Below, one piece after another: positions 23,839-32,031 of a DNA stretch of 42,027 nucleotides. A program made the position numbers and the translations under genes. Every line of letters starts with the position of its first letter. Positions within the stretch are counted from its first letter, which is position 1. The stretch comes from Craurococcus roseus (GTDB taxonomy: Bacteria > Pseudomonadota > Alphaproteobacteria > Acetobacterales > Acetobacteraceae): contig NZ_BAAAFZ010000064.1 of NCBI RefSeq assembly GCF_039523795.1, positions 1 to 42,027 on the forward strand, in the 5' to 3' direction. The notes below the pieces were generated by a model. That model did not search any database. It was not told the DNA's origin and saw only the letters and a program-made list of their open reading frames with translations.

Positions 23839-25023
23839 ATGCCGATCATCAACCGCATCGCCGAGTTCCACCCCGAGATGACGGCGTGGCGGCGCGACCT
23901 GCACCAGCACCCGGAGATAGGCTTCCAGGAGGTCCGCACCTCGGGCGTCATCGCGCAGAAGCTCCGCGAATTCGGCTGCGACGCGGTGGAGACCGGCATG
24001 GCCAAGACCGGCGTGGTCGCCACCATCAAGGGCGCGGGCGCCGGCGGCGAGGGCCGCGCCATCGGCCTGCGCGCCGACATCGACGCCCTCCCCATCCACG
24101 AGGAGACCGGCCTCCCCCACGCCTCGAAGAACCCGGGCCGGATGCACGCCTGCGGCCACGACGGCCACACGGCGATGCTGCTCGGCGCCGCGAAGTATTT
24201 GTCCGAAACGCGCAACTTCAGCGGCACCGTCCACCTCATCTTCCAGCCCGCCGAGGAGAACGGCGGCGGCGGCCGGGTGATGGTGGAGGAAGGGCTGTTC
24301 GACCGCTTCCCGGTGGAGCGCGTCTTCGGCCTGCACAACTGGCCCGGCGTCCCGCAGGGCCAATTCATCTGGCGCGAGGGGCCGATCATGGCCGCCGTCG
24401 CCAACATCGAGATCACGATCAAGGGCAAGGGCGCGCACGGCGCCATGCCGCACCAGGGCAACGACCCCGTGGTGATAGCCTCCCACATCGTCACCGCGCT
24501 CCAGAGCATCGTGGCGCGCAACGTCGAGCCGGCGGAGTCCGGCGTCATCACCATCGGCAGCATCCAGGGCGGCGACACCTTCAACGTCATCCCGGAGACC
24601 GTGCGGATGCTCGGCACCGCGCGCTGGTTCGCGCCCGAGGTCGGCGACATCCTGGAGAACAAGCTCCGCGCCATCGCCACCGGCGTCGCCGCCGCCTTCG
24701 GCGCCGAAGCCACGGCCAAGTTCGAACGCCTCTACCCCGCCACCGTGAACGAGCCGGAGAGCACCCGCCTCACACTCGACGCCGCCGGCGCCGTGGTGGG
24801 CAAGGAGCGCGTGCACCACATGCCCCGCCCCACCATGGGCGGCGAGGACTTCTCCTTCATGCTGGAGGCGAAGGCCGGCAGCTACATCCTGCTCGGCGCC
24901 GGCCGCGGGCCGGACGACCCCCAGGTCCACCACCCGCGCTACGACTTCAACGACGAAGTCCTGCCCGTCGGCGCCAGCTACTGGGCGACGCTGGTGGAGC
25001 AACTCCTGCCCCGCAAGGGCTGA
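23839..25023 (+). CDS. M20-family amidohydrolase (hippurate hydrolase-like)
   Basis: A 394-residue M20D aminoacylase/hippurate hydrolase relative that releases an acyl group from an N-acyl amino acid. It shows RRDLHQHPEIGFQE, GLRADIDALPI, the metal-binding HACGHDGHTAML, the catalytic-base region FQPAEENGGGG, LHNWPG, the dimerisation-domain KGKGAHGAMPHQGNDP and the late MGGEDFSFML. A GGAGAAGG ribosome site precedes the ATG. It probably shares a transcript with the dehydratase. Its stop codon abuts the stop of the convergent methyltransferase gene with no base between. Confidence 0.94.
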   Translation: MPIINRIAEFHPEMTAWRRDLHQHPEIGFQEVRTSGVIAQKLREFGCDAVETGMAKTGVVATIKGAGAGGEGRAIGLRADIDALPIHEETGLPHASKNPGRMHACGHDGHTAMLLGAAKYLSETRNFSGTVHLIFQPAEENGGGGRVMVEEGLFDRFPVERVFGLHNWPGVPQGQFIWREGPIMAAVANIEITIKGKGAHGAMPHQGNDPVVIASHIVTALQSIVARNVEPAESGVITIGSIQGGDTFNVIPETVRMLGTARWFAPEVGDILENKLRAIATGVAAAFGAEATAKFERLYPATVNEPESTRLTLDAAGAVVGKERVHHMPRPTMGGEDFSFMLEAKAGSYILLGAGRGPDDPQVHHPRYDFNDEVLPVGASYWATLVEQLLPRKG

Positions 25024-25896
25024 TCAGGGCCGCGCCGAGACGAGCCACACCGCGCCGGGCAGCACCACGCCGCCCGGCCCGTCATGCGCCCGCAGCGCCT
25101 CGGCCACGGCGTCCACCGCCCGCCGCCGCTCCTCCTCCCCCGCGCCGGCAAGCGCCCGCGCGAGCGGCCCCACCGCCGCCGCGTCCCGCGCCGCCGCCAC
25201 CGCGCCAGCCGCCGGCGCCAGCCGCATCATCGGGTCGTGCGGCGCGATCTCCACCCCGCGCCAGCCCGCCGCGGCGAGGATGCCGCGCACCCGCTCCAGG
25301 TCGTCGAAGGCGAAGGGCCCCGGCGCGCACGGCTCCGGCGGCGGGTCCGTCGAGGGCGGCAGGTGTTCGCGCGCCGCTTCCACGGGCAGGCGGAACCACG
25401 GGTTCTCCGCCAGCGGCCGCCACGCCACGAACGCCATGCGCCCCTCCGGCCGCAGCGCCCGGCGCAGGTTGGCGAAGGCCGCCACCGGGTCGGCGAAGAA
25501 CATCACGCCGAAGCGCGAGAACAGCAGGTCCGCCTCCGCCGCGAAGGGGCGCAGCGCGGCGTCCGCCAGTTCGACGCGCGCCGTCGCGTCCAGCCCCGCT
25601 TCGGCGATCCGCTCGCGCGCCCGCGCCACCAGCCGTTCCGACACGTCGAGACCGAGAACGCCCCCGCCCGGCCCGACGGCGCGCGCGAGCGCCAACACCG
25701 TGGCGCCTGCGCCGCAGCCCACGTCCGCCGCCCGCTCGCCGGGGTAGGGCGCCGCGGCGGCGAGCGCGGCCTCCGTCAGCGGCGCGAACAGCGCGTCCAG
25801 CCGCTCATGTTCCGTGAGCCAGCCGGCGCAGGACTGGCTGTTCCAATAGGCGATCTGCGCCGCGTTCGGGCCTTCGCCGTCCGGTCCTTCCGCCAT
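25024..25896 (-). CDS. Class I SAM-dependent methyltransferase
   Basis: A 290-residue methyltransferase with motif I AADVGCGAGATVLALA near residues 55-70. The acidic ribose-binding end is VLGLDVSERLV and motif IV is ADLLFSRFGVMFFADP. The fold resembles UbiE/menaquinone-type and arsenite-methyltransferase-like enzymes. It lacks the cysteine set of ArsM, so an arsenic role is not supported. The substrate is unknown. A GGAGG site lies 8-10 nt before the ATG. It is followed after 52 nt by the efflux operon on its 5' side. Confidence 0.88.
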   Translation of the reverse strand: MAEGPDGEGPNAAQIAYWNSQSCAGWLTEHERLDALFAPLTEAALAAAAPYPGERAADVGCGAGATVLALARAVGPGGGVLGLDVSERLVARARERIAEAGLDATARVELADAALRPFAAEADLLFSRFGVMFFADPVAAFANLRRALRPEGRMAFVAWRPLAENPWFRLPVEAAREHLPPSTDPPPEPCAPGPFAFDDLERVRGILAAAGWRGVEIAPHDPMMRLAPAAGAVAAARDAAAVGPLARALAGAGEEERRRAVDAVAEALRAHDGPGGVVLPGAVWLVSARP

Positions 25897-25948
25897 CGCC
25901 GCCGCCTCCGTGCCGTCCCGTGGACGGTGGCCGCGGCGCGGCGGGCTT

Positions 25949-27556
25949 TCAATGCCCTCCGTCGCCCTCGGCTCGCGGCTTGGCCAGCAGGAGCACCAGC
26001 GGCGTCGCCAGCAGGAACAGCGCCGCCATCACCAGCAGCACGTCGTTGTAGGCCAGCACCAGGGCTTCCCGCTGCACGGTTGCGCGCACGCGCGCCAGCG
26101 CCGCGAGGTCGGCGTTCTCGCCGAGGCGCGCCGCCAGGACGTCCGCCATCCGCCGCAGGGCGGCCGGGGCTTCCGGGCGGTTGGAGGCGACGGATTCGGA
26201 CAGATGCAGGCGGTGGGCGGCGCCGCGGTCCGTCACCACGGTGTTGATCAGCGCGAGGCCGAAGGCGCCGCCGAGGTTGCGCATCAGGCTGTAGAGGCCG
26301 GAGGCGTTCTTCAGCACCGCCGGCGCCAGGGTGCCGAGCGCGACGTTCGTCACCGGCACCATGACGAACATCATGCCGAAGCCGCGCAGCGCCAGCGGGA
26401 ACCACAGTTCGGCGAAGGCGGATTGGTTGGTGAGGTTCGCCGTCAGCCACAGGGCGGCGCCGGTGGAGGCCATGCCGAAGGCGAGCAGCATCCGCAGGTC
26501 CACCGACCGCGACAGCCGCCCGACCACGGGCGCGGCGAGGAACATGCCAAGGCCGGTGACGAACATCGTCTCGCCGATCTGCAAGCTGTCGTAGCCGCGA
26601 ACCCGGCCGAGGAAGAGGGGAACCAAGTAAACCGAGCCGTAGAGGCCGATGCCGAGGATGAAGCCGAAGAGGCTGCCGATGGCGAAGTTGCGGTCGGCGT
26701 AGGCGCGCAGCTCCACGATCGGCTGCGGCGCGGTGAAGGCGCGCCAAAAGAAGCCGATGCCGGCGGCGGCGCAGACCGCGGCGAACAGGGCTACGGTGCC
26801 GTCCTCCAGCCACTGCCAGCGCGGCCCCTCCTCCAGCACGTATTCCAGGCTGCCGAGGAAGAGGGCCATGAAGCCGAGGCCCCACCAGTCGAAGCGGCGG
26901 GCGAGCGAGGGGTCGCCGCGGTCGATGTCGAGGGTGTTCCAGACCACCGCCGCGATGGCCAACCCCACCGGCACGTTCACCAGGAACAGCCAGTGCCAGG
27001 AGAGCGCGTCGGTGATCAGGCCGCCCACCGTGGGGCCGACGGTCGGCGCCAGGGTCGCGGTGAGGCCGATCAGCACCGCCGCCTTGGCCCGCGCGGCGCC
27101 GGGGAAGAGCAGGAACGCGGTGGCGAAGACGGTCGGGATCATCGCTCCGCCGAGGAAGCCTTGCAGCGCCCGGAACAGGATCATCAGGGGCAAGGAGGTG
27201 GCGAAGGCGCAGGCGAGCGAGAAGGCGGTGAAGCCGAGCGCGGAGATGGTGAACAGCACCCGCGTGGACAGCATCCGCGACAGGAAGCCCGAGAGCGGGA
27301 TCGCGACGACTTCGGCGATCAGGTAGCTGGTCTGGACCCAGCTCGCCTCGTCCGGGCTGGCGGCGAGGCCCGCCTGGATGTCGGCGATGCTGGCCGAGAC
27401 GATCTGGATGTCCAGGATCGCCATGAACATGCCGACCACCATCGCCATGAAGCCGGCGAGGCGCCGGCCGCCGATGGCCATGAGGCCGGCGGCGCCGGGG
27501 TTCGTGGCGCCCGGCGGCGCCGCGTCCGCGGGGATCGCCGAGGCCGCCGCGCTCAC
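25949..27556 (-). CDS. emrB: DHA2-family drug efflux MFS permease (EmrB-like)
   Basis: A 535-residue, 14-helix major facilitator of the DHA2 group. The first helix MAMVVGMFMAILDIQIV carries motif D1, and the SWVQTSYLIAEVVAIPLSGFL and RALQGFLGGAMIPTVFATA segments are typical of EmrB/QacA. A SWHWLFLVNVPVG motif marks the seventh segment. It works with the adaptor encoded upstream and an outer-membrane channel to expel hydrophobic compounds. The GTG start at 27556 overlaps the emrA stop (GTGA), so the pair is translationally coupled. Confidence 0.94.
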   Translation of the reverse strand: MSAAASAIPADAAPPGATNPGAAGLMAIGGRRLAGFMAMVVGMFMAILDIQIVSASIADIQAGLAASPDEASWVQTSYLIAEVVAIPLSGFLSRMLSTRVLFTISALGFTAFSLACAFATSLPLMILFRALQGFLGGAMIPTVFATAFLLFPGAARAKAAVLIGLTATLAPTVGPTVGGLITDALSWHWLFLVNVPVGLAIAAVVWNTLDIDRGDPSLARRFDWWGLGFMALFLGSLEYVLEEGPRWQWLEDGTVALFAAVCAAAGIGFFWRAFTAPQPIVELRAYADRNFAIGSLFGFILGIGLYGSVYLVPLFLGRVRGYDSLQIGETMFVTGLGMFLAAPVVGRLSRSVDLRMLLAFGMASTGAALWLTANLTNQSAFAELWFPLALRGFGMMFVMVPVTNVALGTLAPAVLKNASGLYSLMRNLGGAFGLALINTVVTDRGAAHRLHLSESVASNRPEAPAALRRMADVLAARLGENADLAALARVRATVQREALVLAYNDVLLVMAALFLLATPLVLLLAKPRAEGDGGH

Positions 27557-28707
27557 CGCGCCAGGCCGATCGCCGCAGCGGCGGCGCCGATGGGGCCGCG
27601 CGGCGCCGTCGGGTCGTCGCGCGTGTCCACCGTGGCGACCGCCGACAGGCCGGGGCGGAGCGCCGGCACCTTCTCCGGCCGGTCCAGCGCGATCCGCACC
27701 GGCACGCGCTGGACGATGCGGGTGAAGTTGCCGGTGGCGTTCTCCGGCGGCAGCAGGCTGAACAGGGAGCCGGTGGCGGGCGAGAGCGTTTCCACCCGCC
27801 CGGTCAGCTCCTCGCCCGAGACGTCGAGCACCACCCGCGCCGGCTGGCCGGGGCGCATGCGGGCGAGCTGGGTTTCCTTGAAGTTGGCCACCACCCACTG
27901 CCGCGCCGGCGGCGGCGCCACGGCGATGAGCGTCTGCCCGGGCCGCACGTGCTGGCCGACCTGGGCCGAGCGGTTGCCGACCACGCCGTCGAAGGGCGCG
28001 CGGACCACGGTGTAGGAGAGCTGGTTCTCCGCGAGCGCCAGGGCGGCGGAAGCGCCGTCGCGGCGCGCGAGGGCGGCTTGGCCTTGAGCCTCCAGGACCG
28101 GCAGGGACGCGCGGGCGGCGCTCAGGTTGGCCTCGGCCGCGGCGAGCGCGGCTTCGGCCTTGCCGCGGTCGGCCACGCCGTTCTCGGCCCTTTCGCGGCT
28201 GCCGTAGCCCTTCTCCGCCAGGGTGGCGGAGCGGGTGGAGCCGGCGACGGCGCGCACCCGCTCGGCCTCGGCCTGCCCGAGGGCGGCTTCCGCGGCGGCG
28301 ATCGCGGCGCGTTGCTGCGCCGCCTGCGCGTCCAGCGCCGCCAGCGCGGCCTCGGCTTCGGCGAGCGCCGCGGCGGTGCCGTCGCGGCGGGCGCGCCAGT
28401 CCTGGTCCTCCAGGCGGATCAATGGCTGCCCGGCCGACACCGCCTGGTTGTCCGCGACCAGGAGTTCGGCCACGTCGCCCTCGATCCGCGACCCGAGCGG
28501 GGCGATGTCGCCGGCCAGGTAGGCGTTGTCGCTGCTCACGTCGAAGCGTCCCACCTGCCACCACCAGCCGCCGCCCGCGACGGCGGCCGCGAGGGCGCCC
28601 AGGGCCAGGAAGGGCCGGGCGCGGCGCAGGCGCGAGCGGGGCGCCGCCGCCACGGAAGCTTCGGTGGCGAGGAACGTGTCGGAGCGGATGGGGGTCTGGG
28701 CGTTCAT
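27553..28707 (-). CDS. emrA: EmrA-type membrane fusion protein
   Basis: A 384-residue periplasmic adaptor of the HlyD/EmrA type. One N-terminal membrane anchor (about 32-52) is followed by the first half-lipoyl domain (DNAYLAGDIAPLGSRIEG), a long Ala/Glu-rich coiled coil (about 105-225), the second half (SYTVVRAPFDGVVGN, GQHVRPGQTLIAV) and beta-barrel segments. It bridges EmrB to an outer-membrane factor, which is not encoded here. The ATG at 28707 is chosen because the TetR-type operator lies directly upstream; earlier in-frame starts would run through it. Confidence 0.93.
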   Translation of the reverse strand: MNAQTPIRSDTFLATEASVAAAPRSRLRRARPFLALGALAAAVAGGGWWWQVGRFDVSSDNAYLAGDIAPLGSRIEGDVAELLVADNQAVSAGQPLIRLEDQDWRARRDGTAAALAEAEAALAALDAQAAQQRAAIAAAEAALGQAEAERVRAVAGSTRSATLAEKGYGSRERAENGVADRGKAEAALAAAEANLSAARASLPVLEAQGQAALARRDGASAALALAENQLSYTVVRAPFDGVVGNRSAQVGQHVRPGQTLIAVAPPPARQWVVANFKETQLARMRPGQPARVVLDVSGEELTGRVETLSPATGSLFSLLPPENATGNFTRIVQRVPVRIALDRPEKVPALRPGLSAVATVDTRDDPTAPRGPIGAAAAAIGLAR

Positions 28708-28711
28708 TGCG

Positions 28712-28726
28712 ACTGAACCGTTCAGT
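28712..28726. promoter_or_regulatory. TetR operator 1 (emrA side)
   Basis: ACTGAAC-C-GTTCAGT is a perfect 7+1+7 palindrome ending 5 nt before the emrA ATG. A near-copy lies 64 bp away next to the tetR gene, so this is very likely a binding site of the divergently encoded regulator. Confidence 0.8.
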
Positions 28727-28775
28727 TCAGTAGCATAACTGCTCTCTTTTTCGTGTGCTGTCAAGGCCGGGTTGT

Positions 28776-28790
28776 ACTAAACAGTTCAGT
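28776..28790. promoter_or_regulatory. TetR operator 2 (tetR side)
   Basis: ACTAAACAGTTCAGT matches operator 1 at 13 of 15 positions and lies 43 nt upstream of the tetR ATG. Its place suggests autorepression. A minus-strand TTGACA (28759-28764) between the two operators may be the emrA -35, although no well-spaced -10 is seen. Confidence 0.72.
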
Positions 28791-28833
28791 TGAAACCTCC
28801 GGTGATCCCTCGGAGGAGCCAGGACCGACCCTC

Positions 28834-29508
28834 ATGCTCGACGCCGCAGTCGCCGTTCCGCCGCCACCGCCCGACGAGGCCATCCGCGGCCCCAAAGCCC
28901 GCGCCATCCTGGACGCGGCGGGTGAGTTGTTCCTGGGGCAAGGCTTCGCCGCCGTGAGCATGGACGCCGTGGCCCGCCAGGCCGGTGCGTCCAAAGCGAC
29001 GCTCTATGCGCACTTCCCGAGCAAGGACGCGCTCTTCGCGGCGATGGTGGCGGAGCGGTGCGACCGCATGGCCGCGGAGGCGGCGGCGCTCGCGGGCCAC
29101 GGGGACGACGGGCCGGAGGCCGCCCTGCGCCGCTTGTGCAGGACCGTGCTCGCCTTCCTGGTCGCGCCCGCCACCCTGGCCATCCAACGCATCGTGCAGG
29201 CGGAGGCGGGCCGGGTGCCGAGGCTGGCGGAGGCGTTCTTCGCCGCCGGCCCGGCCGCCGGACGCGACCGGCTCGCCGGGTGGATAGCGGAAGAGCAGCG
29301 GTCGGGGCGGCTGCGCGCCGACGCGGACCCATTCGAGGCGGCCGGGCACCTCGGCGCCTTGCTGCGCGGCGACCTTTGGCTGCGCGCCGGCCTCGGCGTG
29401 CCGCCGGCGCCGGACGTGGACGCGGTGGACCGGGCGGCGGCGGCGGCGGCTTCGGTGTTCCTGCGCGCCTACGGGGTGCCGGGGGAAGCGTCCGCCAGGG
29501 CCAATTGA
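28834..29508 (+). CDS. TetR/AcrR-family repressor of emrAB
   Basis: A 224-residue regulator. The N-terminal helix-turn-helix spans about 28-72: AILDAAGELFLGQGFAAVSM, then VARQAGASKATLYAHFPSKD. The remaining helical part is an AefR-like ligand and dimerisation domain with many alanines. It diverges from emrA with two matching operators in the spacer, a standard arrangement for a ligand-released repressor of an efflux pump. The ATG at 28834 has a GGAGGAG sequence 15 nt upstream, rather far. An earlier start would translate the operator and is unlikely. Confidence 0.92.
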   Translation: MLDAAVAVPPPPPDEAIRGPKARAILDAAGELFLGQGFAAVSMDAVARQAGASKATLYAHFPSKDALFAAMVAERCDRMAAEAAALAGHGDDGPEAALRRLCRTVLAFLVAPATLAIQRIVQAEAGRVPRLAEAFFAAGPAAGRDRLAGWIAEEQRSGRLRADADPFEAAGHLGALLRGDLWLRAGLGVPPAPDVDAVDRAAAAAASVFLRAYGVPGEASARAN

Positions 29509-29592
29509 GGTGGGATCATAGGGTGTTGCAGGCCCAACCCACAGCGGCAACCGCATCGGAGGGGAACCGCCGCCTGGGGCGGGAAGCCGACG

Positions 29593-30162
29593 TCACCAGA
29601 AGGGCCTGCTTCTTCGCCCTGACTTCTCCCAATCCTCGCGGCCGAGCGCCCACTCCACCTCTTGCCATCCTCGCGCCTGCATCCACTCCGGACCCGCACG
29701 GCGCGCGACGATCCTGGCGCCGAACCACCGGGCGAGCTTCTCCACGCGGTTGTTGCCGCTCGAGGTGTCGCCGATGATCGTGTCGAGCCCGAGGGTTCCG
29801 AAGCCGTACTCCAGCAATGCGGCCGCCGCATCCAGCGCGAGCCGGAAACGGCCCCACTCGGAGGGCGCCAGTTCGATGCCGAGAGCGGCGACGTTGTCGG
29901 TCGATTTGCGGAGCCCGGCGCACCCGCAAAGCAGGGCGTTCCGCCGGTCGAATATGCCGAACTGGAAGTTGGACCGAGGCTCGTCTCCCTGCCAAGCCAG
30001 GAACAGGTCGAATAGGTTCTCGGCTCTCCGCGCGTCATCGGGCTCGAAATCGTAGAGATGGAGGTAGCGCGGGTCATGCTGGTAGGAGATGAACGCGCTC
30101 CGGTCCGCTTCCTGGAAATCACGCAGCAGGAAACGGGGCAAGTCGATGAGCACAGGCCGCAT
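29593..30162 (-). CDS. GNAT acetyltransferase of the RimJ/RimL type
   Basis: A 189-residue acetyltransferase of the COG1670 group, which modifies N-terminal residues or small molecules. The start PRFLLRDFQEADRSAFISYQ is typical, followed by FGIFDRRNALLCGCAGL, IELAPSEWGRFRLALDAAAAL and the motif B DTIIGDTSSGNNRVEKLARW. Base composition is visibly lower in GC than the flanking tetR and nadX genes, and the next gene shares this, which hints at acquisition by transfer. It is convergent with tetR across 84 nt. Confidence 0.88.
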   Translation of the reverse strand: MRPVLIDLPRFLLRDFQEADRSAFISYQHDPRYLHLYDFEPDDARRAENLFDLFLAWQGDEPRSNFQFGIFDRRNALLCGCAGLRKSTDNVAALGIELAPSEWGRFRLALDAAAALLEYGFGTLGLDTIIGDTSSGNNRVEKLARWFGARIVARRAGPEWMQARGWQEVEWALGREDWEKSGRRSRPFW

Positions 30163-30373
30163 GCCGCGGAGCTAGCAAGCTCGACAGAATGTCCGCAACG
30201 GGCGAATCCGGCGGCGTGGGCGAAGGCCTGTCCTGGCGACGCCGGCAACCGCGTGCAGGTCCGCAACACGCTCCGAACGTCACGGAGACGGTTGTCCGCG
30301 ACGTCCGACGCCCCGGAAGTCGTTGGCCGCGGTCGGCTCTAGGGCTTGTTGGCCCCTGAACTTCTTGGAACTG

Positions 30374-30409
30374 GAGCCGCCGTGTCGCCGGTCGAAGGCA
30401 CGGCGGCTC
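30374..30409. terminator. Hairpin after the exported-protein gene
   Basis: A perfect 11-bp stem, GAGCCGCCGTG (30374-30384) with CACGGCGGCTC (30399-30409), has a 14-nt loop and lies 11 nt past the stop at 30420. There is no proper T-run on the minus strand, so termination is likely but not certain. The rest of 30163-30419 shows no gene. Confidence 0.55.
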
Positions 30410-30419
30410 GTTTCACGCG

Positions 30420-30995
30420 TTATTTCGCCGCATCCCGTTGTGAATGCACCGGGAGCATCAGGTGCTCGTATGGCGTGCCTGGAAACATGACGTACGCCTG
30501 CGAAGGGTCGGGGTCCAAGGTCCTCGGGTAGATGCTCGCCATCTCCCGCGCCGCCGTGCCGACGATCATGACGTGCGGACCGGTCTGAACCCAGTGGCTC
30601 TTGTCGGTCGCGTGGGCGTCGTGATTGCTGGTCCCCGTGTCGCCCGCCAGCATGTAGATGAACCCGGTCTTGTTGGGCGGAGCCGCCTTCGCGCCGACCG
30701 CCATCATCCATTCCATGCCGTTCGCGTCGGCGCACACCGGCGTGCCGTCGGGGTTCACGCGGCAGGTGAACCCGTTGGAGCCGTTCTGTAGGGTTTTGGT
30801 GCTGCCGTCAGCCTGCATCATGACGATCGTCGCCGCGTTCACAATGGACGCCGGGGCCGCGGTCTTCGCCTTGGCGATGTATTCCGGCTCGGACTTGGGA
30901 ACCTCCGAAGTTGGGAATTGAGCAGACGCGGTGGTGGCGAAGGCTACGGTGACTAGGCTAAGCGCGAACCAAGTAGGTGTCTGGTGACGTTTCAT
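30420..30995 (-). CDS. Exported protein of unknown function
   Basis: A 191-residue protein with a signal peptide (WFALSLVTVAFATTASA, cleavage near residue 25). The mature protein has the ordered blocks NGFTCRVNPDGTPVCAD, GFIYMLAGDTGTSNHDA, WVQTGPHVMIVG and YPRTLDPDPSQAYVMFPGTPYEHLM. I recall this block pattern in conserved hypothetical exported proteins of soil proteobacteria, with no known function. Two cysteines may form a disulfide in the periplasm. A near-perfect GGAGGTGA ribosome site precedes the ATG. Like the neighbouring GNAT gene, it is lower in GC than its surroundings. Confidence 0.82.
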   Translation of the reverse strand: MKRHQTPTWFALSLVTVAFATTASAQFPTSEVPKSEPEYIAKAKTAAPASIVNAATIVMMQADGSTKTLQNGSNGFTCRVNPDGTPVCADANGMEWMMAVGAKAAPPNKTGFIYMLAGDTGTSNHDAHATDKSHWVQTGPHVMIVGTAAREMASIYPRTLDPDPSQAYVMFPGTPYEHLMLPVHSQRDAAK

Positions 30996-31029
30996 GGCTC
31001 ACCTCCTGCAAGGCTCGACCGGCCCGCCC

Positions 31030-31035
31030 ATTATA
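31030..31035 (-). promoter_or_regulatory. -10 element of the exported-protein gene
   Basis: A perfect TATAAT on the minus strand, 34 nt before the start codon at 30995, in a GC-rich setting. The -35 region (TGTTAG at 17 nt) is poor. Confidence 0.5.
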
Positions 31036-31062
31036 TTCGCGGGCTTCAGGGGCTAACAGGCC

Positions 31063-31875
31063 TTAGCTCCCCACCTTCAGCGTGCTGGTCAGCCCCCGCA
31101 GGCACGCCAGGATTGAGAGCGGCGTGATCAGGCCCGTGCGCGGGTTCGCCTCGCTCGGCACGTTCTCGATGGTCATCGTGAGGCGCGCCGCCGCGGCTTC
31201 GACGCGGATGGTGTGGGTGTTGCGCGTCACGCCCGGGTCGGCCCAGATCTCGACGCGCGTGCGCTCCGGCCCGATCCCGGCCAGCGCCAGCGCGGCGGCG
31301 ACGTTGACGTTGGCGGGGAAGCCGCGCGCCGCGTCGAAGGCGTTGCCGGCGAAGACGCGCGTGGCCTCCCGCACGCCGGACACGTCGATGCCGTTCTCTT
31401 CGAGGTAGGGCGCGCCGGCCAGGCCGCGCGGGGGCTTGCGCGTCTCGATGGAGACGCTCTCCACCTCGCCCTCCGCCGTGGCGCGCACCGCGTCGAGGCC
31501 GAGCAGGGCGCCGGTCGGCACCACGATGCGCGCGCCGGTCTGCCGCGCGCGTTCCACCAGATGCATCCGCGGCAGCAGCGCGCCGACGGAAGCGGGGACG
31601 AAGACACGGCCCCGCGCGATGGCGGCTTCGGCGATCTCCTCGAACACCGCGGCCGGCGCCGCCTCCACCACCACGTCGGCGCGCTCCGCCAGTTCGCGCA
31701 ACGGGACCAAGGCCGGCGGGGAACGGAAGGCCGAGACCAGGCGCTCCGCCTTTGCTTGGTCGCGGGCGGCCACGGCGGCGAGCGAGAGCCCCTCCACGCC
31801 GGCGTCGAGGGCGCGGGCGAGGTGCGCGCCTATGGCGCCGAGCCCGCCGATCGCCACCGTCAGCACACGCGGCAT
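31063..31875 (-). CDS. nadX: L-aspartate dehydrogenase
   Basis: A 270-residue NAD(P)-dependent aspartate dehydrogenase. It converts L-aspartate to iminoaspartate, feeding quinolinate synthesis in NAD formation, or acts in aspartate catabolism. The Rossmann motif is IGGLGAIGAHLARAL. Further landmarks are EAAPAAVFEE, VPTGALLGLDAVRA, TRKPPRGLAGAPY, NVNVAAALALAGIGP and the catalytic-histidine region TRNTHTIRVE. No nadA or nadC lies beside it. GGGGGAGGGG before the ATG at 31875 sets the start; an earlier in-frame ATG lacks such a site. Confidence 0.92.
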   Translation of the reverse strand: MPRVLTVAIGGLGAIGAHLARALDAGVEGLSLAAVAARDQAKAERLVSAFRSPPALVPLRELAERADVVVEAAPAAVFEEIAEAAIARGRVFVPASVGALLPRMHLVERARQTGARIVVPTGALLGLDAVRATAEGEVESVSIETRKPPRGLAGAPYLEENGIDVSGVREATRVFAGNAFDAARGFPANVNVAAALALAGIGPERTRVEIWADPGVTRNTHTIRVEAAAARLTMTIENVPSEANPRTGLITPLSILACLRGLTSTLKVGS

Positions 31876-31955
31876 CCGCCCCTCCCCCGACACATTTCGC
31901 CTGCAGGTTGGCACGTGCGCCGGGGACACGGAAGGCGGGCCAGCGGATCGGCTTC

Positions 31956-31980
31956 GGAACCATCCGCCCCACCCTGCATT
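31956..31980 (+). promoter_or_regulatory. Possible EcfG (general stress) promoter
   Basis: GGAAC (31956-31960), 16 nt, then CATT (31977-31980) resembles the alphaproteobacterial sigma-EcfG consensus GGAAC-N16/17-CGTT with one mismatch. It would start transcription about 45 nt before the lipoprotein ATG at 32032. Confidence 0.4.
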
Positions 31981-32031
31981 ATTGCAATGACTGGGACACT
32001 GTTTCCGGAACCCAGTGAAGGAGAACGCTTC

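Noticed and set aside
25024..25896. Methyltransferase as ArsM because of the nearby arsenic operon
   Set aside because: The conserved arsenite-binding cysteines of ArsM are missing and it is not part of the ars operon.
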